64,000 nt of DNA, from positions 235,670-299,669 of the forward strand of contig GG774889.1 of the NCBI GenBank assembly GCA_000163695.1, in the 5' to 3' direction. The notes beneath the pieces are model-generated. The model ran no database searches and had not been told where the DNA came from. It saw only the letters and a list, made by a program, of their open reading frames with translations. The translations under genes were made by a program, and so were the position numbers. Shown here piece by piece: positions 57,912 to 64,000 of the stretch. Origin of the DNA: Bacteroidetes oral taxon 274 str. F0058 (GTDB lineage Bacteria > Bacteroidota > Bacteroidia > Bacteroidales > Paludibacteraceae). How positions within the stretch are numbered: the stretch's first letter is position 1; each line of letters begins with the position of its first letter.

Positions 57912-59310
57912 ATTGGTTTATCTCGTGGAGTATCATCTTCTCTATCTTTTGGACGGTCTTGTGCCTGTTGCCTCTAAAATCATTGACCATCACTACCATA
58001 GAGTACTTTTTGCTATCTCTTACTATGTATCCTGCATAGCACTGTACTCCCGACATACTACCCGATTTCAGGTAGGCTTTTCCCGACAGAGAGGTGTTCC
58101 TCAGTAGATTACGTACCGTGCCGCTTACGCCTGCTACCGGCAACGAATTGAAGAACGTATCCGAATGTTTGCTCGTCTTTGCCATATATATGAGCATTCT
58201 GTTCAAGAACTCCGCCGAGAATTTATTGTCTTTTGTGAGCCCGCTTCCGTCGTAGATATCGAGTTTCGATACATCGAGTCCCTTACTATACCAATACTCT
58301 TTGACCACCTCTATGGCGTCTTTGAAGTTGCCTTGCTTAGCCTTTTGTAGCGAAAGGTATTTGAATATATGCTCGGCAATCATATTGTTTGAATGATAGT
58401 TGGTGAGTTTGACTATGTCGGGCAATTTCATCGAATAGTAGATGAAAAGCGGGTAGCGTATACGCTCTATGCTCGGCACGTCTTCTACGTCCATCCTCAG
58501 AGTGCCGCTTTGTGTTATGCCGTTACGCAGCAGAGTATCTCTGAGTGCACCGAGCAGAGCCATCGGCGGATTGCCTATGTCGGCTTTTATGGTGAAGTTT
58601 TTTTTGTTTGCCTCGATGTAACCTATTGCTTTGCGTATGTTGCTGTATGGCTCGCCCACGAACGATGCACAGTCGCCTGCTCCACGTTTTGCTATCAGGC
58701 GGTTGTCTATCTTCATTCCGTATATTTGAGGCGATATACCCACTATCTTCGGTCTTGTACCCGTCTTGCCCGATTTGAACGTTACCCGCAACATATTGTT
58801 GCAGAACGACAGTCCGTATACGCCGGCAGCGTAGTAGTTGCCCAAGTCGGGAGCACACCAACCTTTGGGCATTGGTTTGTTGTCGAAAACCGATACGTCA
58901 GCAACTATATCCCCTTCTATGTGCTTTATTCCTATTGTTTTCAGGATCGAACTCCAAGTGGACAGAAAATTGGTGTTTTCCAAATAATGCGAACCCAGTA
59001 GCGGGTCTCCGCCTGCTTTTATTATCAGATTGCCCCTGACTATGCCGTTCTCGAGTACGCCATCGATTTGTACGGTGGTCTTGAACGTAAAATTGTCGCC
59101 GAGTATCTCCAATGCCGTGGCTGTGGTTATTAGTTTGGTGATAGAGGCAGGCGTAAGCAGCTGGTCTCCGTTTTTGTTGACGAAAGTTTCGCCCGTCTCC
59201 AAATCCGTCATAATAAGACTAAGTTTCTGATATGCCGATGATTGCGGTAGCAGTGTGTTGCCGTAAAACACAATCGCAACCAAAAGAAAAAGCCTTCTGA
59301 TAGTATTCAT
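57898..59310 (-). CDS. dacB: D-alanyl-D-alanine carboxypeptidase/endopeptidase (PBP4 type)
   Basis: 470 residues with a signal peptide (LFLLVAIVFYGNTLLPQSSA). All three active-site motifs are present: TPASITKLITTATAL (SxxK), NYHSNNMIAEHIFKYL (SxN) and AYLKSGSMSGVQCYAGY (the KTG equivalent KSG). Between the first two lies the large inserted domain typical of PBP4/S13 peptidases. It trims or cleaves peptidoglycan cross-links in the periplasm. A TACATTTG promoter lies 27 bases upstream, and birA follows with overlapping ends. Confidence 0.95.
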   Translation of the reverse strand: MNTIRRLFLLVAIVFYGNTLLPQSSAYQKLSLIMTDLETGETFVNKNGDQLLTPASITKLITTATALEILGDNFTFKTTVQIDGVLENGIVRGNLIIKAGGDPLLGSHYLENTNFLSTWSSILKTIGIKHIEGDIVADVSVFDNKPMPKGWCAPDLGNYYAAGVYGLSFCNNMLRVTFKSGKTGTRPKIVGISPQIYGMKIDNRLIAKRGAGDCASFVGEPYSNIRKAIGYIEANKKNFTIKADIGNPPMALLGALRDTLLRNGITQSGTLRMDVEDVPSIERIRYPLFIYYSMKLPDIVKLTNYHSNNMIAEHIFKYLSLQKAKQGNFKDAIEVVKEYWYSKGLDVSKLDIYDGSGLTKDNKFSAEFLNRMLIYMAKTSKHSDTFFNSLPVAGVSGTVRNLLRNTSLSGKAYLKSGSMSGVQCYAGYIVRDSKKYSMVVMVNDFRGNRHKTVQKIEKMILHEINQYEQQ

Positions 59311-59336
59311 TGCAATATGTAACGATAAATTTTTTG

Positions 59337-59344
59337 CAAATGTA
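59337..59344 (-). promoter_or_regulatory. -7 promoter element (TACATTTG) of dacB-birA
   Basis: The minus-strand TACATTTG lies 27 bases before the dacB ATG. Confidence 0.55.
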
Positions 59345-59466
59345 CAAAAATATATGTTTATTATCCAAATAATTAACTAAATATTGTCTCTCGGCACTAC
59401 TTTTTTAAAATATTTGCAATCTCCCCTTCGATATTACTTTGATACGTCTGTCGAATCTTTTTTTCT

Positions 59467-59474
59467 TACCTTTG
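59467..59474 (+). promoter_or_regulatory. -7 promoter element (TACCTTTG) of hydF
   Basis: The plus-strand TACCTTTG ends 40 bases before the chosen hydF ATG. It lies inside the upstream extension of the longest frame, which excludes that start. Confidence 0.6.
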
Positions 59475-59513
59475 TACTCGAATTATTGCATTTTAATGAA
59501 AAAATATTACTCT

Positions 59514-60722
59514 ATGAGCCTCACTACCACCCCAAACTCCGACCGCTTGCATATAACTATCTTGGGTAGAGTCAATAGCGGTAAGTCGTCGTTGCTCAAT
59601 ACTATTACAGGGCAGCAGTCGGCTGTGGTCTCCGATACGGCGGGGACAACTACCGATGTCGTCTCCAAGGCAATGGAGCTGCGTGGCATCGGGGCTTGTC
59701 TGTTTGTAGACACACCCGGTTTCGATGACCGAAGTATACTCGGCAAGCAGCGTACCGAACAGATACACAAGGCTCTGGAACGAGCCGATATAGCTATATT
59801 GATGTGTGGAGGCGACTCCCTTACGGGGATACCCGATTTGTCGGAAGAACGTACTTGGGCAGCACGCCTGAAAGAGAAAAAAATACCTACCGTTTTCGTT
59901 GTCGGTAAGACAGACGTCAGAGACAACACTGCTTTACTTGTCGAGTGTATCAAGGAAGAGTTTTCGCAGACTCCCGTATGCGTGTCTGCAGACAGTGCCG
60001 ATAGTGTAGAGCATATTCGCTTGGCTATCTTGGAGGCGCTCCCCGAAGATTATCGCTCGGGAAGCATCACGGGCGATATGGTGCGTCAGGGCGATGTGGT
60101 GTTGCTTGTGATGCCTCAGGACGCACAGGCTCCCAAAGGGCGTCTCATCTTGCCGCAGGTACAGACCATACGCGAACTGCTCGACAAAAAATGTATAGTC
60201 GTCAGCTGTACGCCCGATGATATGCAGTCGGCATTGTCGGCATTGGCATCGCCGCCCCAGCTCATCATTACTGACTCGCAGGTATTCGGACGGGTGTATG
60301 AGATGAAGCCCGAAGGCAGTCGTCTGACTTCGTTTTCGGTACTATTTGCCGGCTACAAAGGCGATATACGCTATTTCGTAAAAAGTGCTCTGGCAATAGA
60401 CTCACTTACACCTCAGTCAAGGATACTGATAGCCGAAGCCTGTACACATGCCCCTGCCACAGAGGATATAGGCAGAGAGAAAATACCGCGTATGCTCAGG
60501 CAGCGTGTCGGGCAGTCGCTCGAGGTGGATATAGTATCGGGGGCAGACTTCCCGCAAGACCTAACGCCGTATGACTTGGTAATACACTGCGGTTCGTGTA
60601 TGTTCAATCGCAAGCACGTTCTGGGTAGAGTAGAGCGAGCCGTATCGCAGGGCGTGCCTATGACCAACTACGGCATAGCCATAGCACATCTGAGCGGTAT
60701 TCTCTCCAAGATAGAGTATTGA
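59514..60722 (+). CDS. hydF: [FeFe]-hydrogenase H-cluster maturation GTPase HydF
   Basis: 402 residues from the ATG at 59514, which gives the family-typical start LTTTPNSDRLHI; an ATG at 59496 is possible. The GTPase motifs are GRVNSGKSS (residues 18-26), DTAGTTTD (switch I), DTPGFDD and VGKTDV. A dimerisation domain and the [4Fe-4S] domain follow, the latter with CTH (310-312) and HCGSC (358-362), about 45 residues apart as the family requires. HydF is the scaffold on which HydE and HydG build the diiron subcluster. Its presence implies an [FeFe]-hydrogenase and anaerobic life. HydE, HydG and the hydrogenase are not in the window. Confidence 0.96.
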   Translation: MSLTTTPNSDRLHITILGRVNSGKSSLLNTITGQQSAVVSDTAGTTTDVVSKAMELRGIGACLFVDTPGFDDRSILGKQRTEQIHKALERADIAILMCGGDSLTGIPDLSEERTWAARLKEKKIPTVFVVGKTDVRDNTALLVECIKEEFSQTPVCVSADSADSVEHIRLAILEALPEDYRSGSITGDMVRQGDVVLLVMPQDAQAPKGRLILPQVQTIRELLDKKCIVVSCTPDDMQSALSALASPPQLIITDSQVFGRVYEMKPEGSRLTSFSVLFAGYKGDIRYFVKSALAIDSLTPQSRILIAEACTHAPATEDIGREKIPRMLRQRVGQSLEVDIVSGADFPQDLTPYDLVIHCGSCMFNRKHVLGRVERAVSQGVPMTNYGIAIAHLSGILSKIEY

Positions 60723-60736
60723 TAGTCGACTGAGGG

Positions 60737-61672
60737 TTATCCCTCGTTTTCGGGCGGAGTGGTCTTCCAACGTTGGTGCATCCATACCCATTGAGTAGGA
60801 TTTTTCCGTATAATGCCCTCTATTACATTAGATTGGTTTTGTGTGTTGGTTATCATATCCTCTTCGCGGTTGTCGGTTCTCATCGTTGGCAGTTCGGGCA
60901 GTATGGTGAACTTATATTTCTTTACGTCTAATTGCTTGATAGCCATAGGTACTATTGCGGCGTCGGTATCGAGAGCAAGGCGTGAAGCTCCCAGAGGGGT
61001 GAATGTTTTCCTGCCGAAGAAATCTACAAAGCAGCTCTTCACCGAAGTATCTTGGTCTATCATCAATATAAGGCACTTGCCTTTTTTTAGGCTGCTTACC
61101 AGCTTTTTATACGAGCCGTCGCGGTCGAAATTGATCATTCCGCGTCTACGTCTAAACCACACCATCGTCTTCTGTACCAAGAAGCCTTTGATAGGCTTAC
61201 TCGCTGCCACTGTAGGGTATCCGAGCATAGGCGGAGTAACGGCAGACAGTTCCCACGACGATATGTGCGGTATTAGGCAGATGACGCCTTTACCCTTGTC
61301 GTAGGCTCGGCGGAGGTTCTCTTCGCCTTCGACTTCGATATATTTGAAGTAATGCTTTTTGTTGTTCACGTATACGAACGAGAAAAAATCTAAGAATGCC
61401 GAGGCAACGTTGTTGAATACTGCCTTTGCCATATCTTCGACCTCTGTCGGTGATAGATCTTTGTATGCCTTGGTTATGTTGTCGAGGGCGGTGGCTCTGG
61501 CTTTGTGCCCGTATTTGTAGTATATTTTACCTGCAATTGTGTTCAGCTTTTTTCGTATCGAAAACGGACATATCCACAAGAATACCATTACAATAGCAAA
61601 AAACGGATATGCGACGAACAGGACAAGCTCGCGGCGGAAATTGCTCAGCTTCCATTTAGGTATTCTCCACAT
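60737..61672 (-). CDS. Lysophospholipid/lipid A acyltransferase (LpxL/HtrB family)
   Basis: 311 residues. An N-terminal membrane helix (LVLFVAYPFFAIVMVFLWI) precedes the acyltransferase motif GVICLIPHISSWELSAV (HX4E). PTVAASKPIKG, the RRRRGMI basic stretch and LMIDQDTSVK follow. The C-terminus NPTQWVWMHQRWKT is diagnostic for LpxL/HtrB-type lipid A secondary acyltransferases. It acts at the inner-membrane inner face, adding a fatty acid to lipid A or an ornithine-type lipid. Its 5' end overlaps the TetR gene by 17 bases, so the two are co-expressed. Confidence 0.93.
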   Translation of the reverse strand: MWRIPKWKLSNFRRELVLFVAYPFFAIVMVFLWICPFSIRKKLNTIAGKIYYKYGHKARATALDNITKAYKDLSPTEVEDMAKAVFNNVASAFLDFFSFVYVNNKKHYFKYIEVEGEENLRRAYDKGKGVICLIPHISSWELSAVTPPMLGYPTVAASKPIKGFLVQKTMVWFRRRRGMINFDRDGSYKKLVSSLKKGKCLILMIDQDTSVKSCFVDFFGRKTFTPLGASRLALDTDAAIVPMAIKQLDVKKYKFTILPELPTMRTDNREEDMITNTQNQSNVIEGIIRKNPTQWVWMHQRWKTTPPENEG

Positions 61673-62255
61673 CTTTCATCAAGCCGTTTAGTAGAACATC
61701 CATTATAAGTATCCTACGTTCGTTGATATGTAGCGATACGCTGTTATTCATATACGGAGCTTCCAATCCTTTGAATGCGTACAGCATAAACATTGCAGTC
61801 CACTGCGACGACACGTCTTTGAAAGAGCCGTCGGCTATTCCTTCGTCTATGATTTGTCGCAACATCTTAATCTCTTTCAGGTCTATCGGGCGGCGGGCTT
61901 TCTCCACTTCATATATGTTTTTGAAAAAATCCGCTTTCAGCGAACCGTTTCTGTAAACCACCTCTTTTATAGCCTCGAAGCGGGTAAAAAGATATACTTC
62001 GAGTTTCTTGAACGGCGGTATCCTTAGAACCATTATCTCTTCGAGTTTTTTGATAAGAATATCGAGCTCGTTCTCTATCACAGCCGTGTACAATTCGTCT
62101 TTATTGCTGAAATATACGTAAAGCGTACGTCTCCCTTTGCCCGACTCGTTGGCGATATCGAGCATTGTAACGTTGTCTTTGCCTTTTTTTGCAAAAAGTT
62201 CTCGTGCCACATTTACAAAATTTGCCCTCGTTATAGATGTTTTTGTAGGGTTCAT
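61656..62255 (-). CDS. TetR/AcrR-family transcriptional regulator
   Basis: 199 residues. The N-terminal helix-turn-helix is typical of TetR: ITRANFVNVARELFAKKG, VTMLDIANESGKGRRTLYVYFSNKDELY. A ligand-binding helical domain without a recognisable subfamily follows. Overlap with the acyltransferase gene (17 bases) suggests the regulator senses a lipid or envelope signal and controls its own operon. No palindromic operator was clear in the 43-base gap upstream. Confidence 0.93.
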   Translation of the reverse strand: MNPTKTSITRANFVNVARELFAKKGKDNVTMLDIANESGKGRRTLYVYFSNKDELYTAVIENELDILIKKLEEIMVLRIPPFKKLEVYLFTRFEAIKEVVYRNGSLKADFFKNIYEVEKARRPIDLKEIKMLRQIIDEGIADGSFKDVSSQWTAMFMLYAFKGLEAPYMNNSVSLHINERRILIMDVLLNGLMKDVENT

Positions 62256-62298
62256 AATATGATGATATATGTATTTTCGAATGCGAAATTACAAAAAA

Positions 62299-63558
62299 TT
62301 ACCAAATTTCGAAATTATTTTTACAGATATAGCATCTCTTAACATCGCAATATCTGCATTTTAGCTCCGTCAGTGCTTGCGATTGCAGAGCGTTGCGGCT
62401 GTGTATGCCCAGACGCGAAAACTCTCTGGTGATACGATTCTTCTCGGCAGGTATTTCGTGAAGCAGTTCCAGAGCGAAGTCGGCGAATTTCTTAAGGTCG
62501 AATTTACGGCTGTATGCGTAATAAAACGGTATTACACTGTTGATTAATATAGAGTCTATCGACGACTTGGATATGTGTTTGGTCGTAGGCTCTGTTTTTT
62601 CGCCAAAGCGATAATGGTCTGTCCAGTATGCAGACGGGGAACAGTCGTAATACTGCCTCAGACTCTTGTACGATTGTATCTCTATCGTCTTCGAGAAGAG
62701 TTTTGTCGACTTATGTATGAGATTCGCAAACTGGGCTATCCTGATGGTAGGGAAGTTTGTCGGGCGTACTCTGAACTGCTTCCAGAGCGATATATCCATA
62801 GGATTAAGCTCATATTTCTGTCTGAAAAAATCGAACTCTTTCCGCAGGGTAGCGAAATATTCGTCTTCGACGCTCTGCTCCAGAAAACCGCCTGTGCCGA
62901 AAAGCAGAGCCTCTATATGTGTCAGGTTGTCTTTGTGTTTTGCCAATATTTTCTGTGGCAACCGCTTGGCTAATGCCTCGAATGTGTCGGCATTGGTGCC
63001 AAAGCCAAAACACCTGGCGGTGGTGATATAAAACGCCTCTTCCCAGTCGTTGGCACTGTTTGCCAGAAGATTATCTATGGCAGTACATTTGTTTTCGAGT
63101 CGCTCTGATATAAGTCTGTCGAAAATCTCGGAAAAATCTTTTGATTTGTCCTGCGTTATCTTGTCGGCACAGTGGACGAAAGATATTTGCGGAGACTTAA
63201 AATCTTCTTCTATATACTTGGGATATTTGATAATAAGCTGAGGAACAATAGTTTGGTTTTCTCTGATGGCTTCGCTGTCGTCGAATAGTACGACGTGCAG
63301 TATGACAGCGTTATAGGCTCTGTCGGTATGGTGTCCATGCCGTTGCCAGTCGCTTGCGTATGTGTGAAACTCTACATTTCCTGCCCACAGCGTGTCGCCT
63401 ATCTTTATCTTGGCGTTGAATACGTCGGCTCCCGCATCGGTGTTTATCTGTCCTACATCGAGCACTTCCACACGTAGCCCGTCGGTTGTGGTCTGTCGGG
63501 GCGAGAATAACTTATTGAACCAGACATATTGTAAAAACTTTTCGGAGGTGTGTGTCAT
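62299..63558 (-). CDS. DUF2851 family protein
   Basis: 419 residues, a conserved Bacteroidetes protein. The N-terminus EKFLQYVWFNKLFSPRQ, the segment INTDAGADVFNAKIKIGDTLWAGNVEFH and WQRHGHHTDRAYNAVILHVV are the DUF2851 hallmarks. The C-terminus has a cysteine set resembling a metal site (CRYCDVKRCYICK). No signal peptide is seen. The biochemical role is not established. It ends 43 bases before the TetR start and begins 6 bases after the pdxB stop, so it probably shares a transcript with pdxB. Confidence 0.9.
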   Translation of the reverse strand: MTHTSEKFLQYVWFNKLFSPRQTTTDGLRVEVLDVGQINTDAGADVFNAKIKIGDTLWAGNVEFHTYASDWQRHGHHTDRAYNAVILHVVLFDDSEAIRENQTIVPQLIIKYPKYIEEDFKSPQISFVHCADKITQDKSKDFSEIFDRLISERLENKCTAIDNLLANSANDWEEAFYITTARCFGFGTNADTFEALAKRLPQKILAKHKDNLTHIEALLFGTGGFLEQSVEDEYFATLRKEFDFFRQKYELNPMDISLWKQFRVRPTNFPTIRIAQFANLIHKSTKLFSKTIEIQSYKSLRQYYDCSPSAYWTDHYRFGEKTEPTTKHISKSSIDSILINSVIPFYYAYSRKFDLKKFADFALELLHEIPAEKNRITREFSRLGIHSRNALQSQALTELKCRYCDVKRCYICKNNFEIW

Positions 63559-63564
63559 AGGGTG

Positions 63565-64000
63565 TTATCCGATTTCGAGTTCGTATCGTGTGTAGTAGTT
63601 GTTTCTCAGGTACTCGAACTTATCGGGCGACGCTTTCAGCTGTTCCGTATCGGTACGTATATCGTAATTTGCCAATAGAGCGAGAGCTAAATCGTTACCG
63701 CTTGCCGTGCAGACGTTTCTCTGTATGTCGTGTCGGGGCTGTGCGGGCGATAGTCCGAAAAAACGAGCTACTGCCTCTATACACATCTGTGAGGCTCTGT
63801 ATTTGCCGTTGGCGGAATATCCCGCTATGTGCGGTGTGGCGACGAGAGCTTTCCGCAGTACCTCGTGCGAAATGTTCGGCTCATTCTCCCAACAATCCAC
63901 TACGAAGTCGCCTATCTGTTGTTTTCGGTGTGCTGTCAACATCGATTGTTCGTCCATTACTCCGCCGCGAGCAGCGTTTATTATCAGCGGTCTGTGAGAG
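63565..64000 (-). CDS. pdxB: Erythronate-4-phosphate dehydrogenase, C-terminal part
   Basis: About 145 residues remain; the 5' part lies beyond the right edge. The visible frame opens with PLIINAARGGVMDEQSM, the D-2-hydroxyacid dehydrogenase motif with the catalytic Arg. VVDCWENEP (Glu) and ATPHIAGYSANGK (His) follow. The tail GKYRASQMCIEAVARFFGL is the PdxB dimerisation region, which separates it from glycerate or phosphoglycerate dehydrogenases. PdxB oxidises 4-phosphoerythronate in the DXP-dependent vitamin B6 pathway, the route that PdxJ (31.7 kb) completes. Confidence 0.9.
   Translation of the reverse strand, partial: SHRPLIINAARGGVMDEQSMLTAHRKQQIGDFVVDCWENEPNISHEVLRKALVATPHIAGYSANGKYRASQMCIEAVARFFGLSPAQPRHDIQRNVCTASGNDLALALLANYDIRTDTEQLKASPDKFEYLRNNYYTRYELEIG

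Overview
The window looks like chromosome of an anaerobic member of the Bacteroidetes, most likely order Bacteroidales. Three things point there. First, the gene content: a SusC/SusD pair, Bacteroidetes-type LptE, SecG, TonB/ExbB/ExbD, DUF1599, DUF2851 and DUF4476 proteins, a C10 cysteine protease and HydF. Second, the Bacteroidetes -7 promoter element TAnnTTTG (often TATCTTTG or TACCTTTG) lies just upstream of more than twenty transcription units. Third, Shine-Dalgarno signals are weak or absent. The genus cannot be fixed from the sequence alone.

Layout. 0-4.7 kb: the promoter-proximal part of a surface-polysaccharide operon on the minus strand (two GT4 glycosyltransferases, a GT-C type membrane transferase and a CapK-like adenylate-forming enzyme cut by the window edge). 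4.9-6.4 kb: rplS and recA. 6.5-8.4 kb: an AT-rich islet with an array of eight near-identical Sel1 repeats and small lipoproteins, bracketed by a 14-bp inverted repeat. 8.7-10.8 kb: a ClpB-type disaggregase with no N-terminal domain. 11.3-12.5 kb: a secreted C1 peptidase. 12.6-15.4 kb: a sigma-54-type regulator, LptE, a helical-repeat protein and SecG. 15.7-20.6 kb: an orphan SusC/SusD pair. 20.9-23.2 kb: tRNA-Thr, tuf, tRNA-Trp, secE and nusG, ending in a terminator instead of running on into rplK. 23.4-28.9 kb: MATE exporter, HD hydrolase, MraY and an LptF/G permease. 28.9-35.0 kb: DJ-1 protein, TonB-ExbD-ExbB-PdxJ, then TpiA, DoxX-redoxin and DUF1599. 35.3-43.8 kb: HtrA, MurD, DprA, tRNA-Asp, threonine dehydrogenase, a lipoprotein, MiaA and RNase H. 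43.8-49.2 kb: a GT2 transferase, a tiny membrane protein, then an accessory block of a Crp-like regulator, a C10 (streptopain-like) protease and three tandem paralogous lipoproteins. 49.4-55.2 kb: FtsI with a PASTA domain, a second MATE exporter and an M13 metallopeptidase lipoprotein. 55.4-64.0 kb: a small lipoprotein and membrane protein, a DUF4476 protein, BirA, DacB, HydF, an LpxL-type acyltransferase, a TetR regulator, a DUF2851 protein and the C-terminal part of PdxB.

How the genes fit together. Much of the window serves the cell envelope: precursor synthesis and cross-linking of peptidoglycan (MraY, MurD, FtsI, DacB), LPS transport and acylation (LptE, LptF/G, LpxL), energised outer-membrane uptake (SusC/D with TonB/ExbBD), protein export (SecE, SecG) and periplasmic quality control (HtrA). 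The classical division/cell-wall (dcw) cluster is dispersed, since mraY, murD and ftsI sit about 10 kb apart among unrelated genes.

The strongest candidate for something undescribed is the 45.5-49.2 kb block. A secreted C10 protease with intact catalytic residues is followed in the same direction by three tandem, mosaic copies of an unrecognised lipoprotein and preceded by a Crp-family regulator. This is what a protease with multiplied inhibitor or partner lipoproteins would look like, but that function is inference. Other points worth checking are the G9 tract and altered GAFTGA loop in the sigma-54 regulator, the N-domain-less ClpB with a structured leader, and the Sel1 islet.
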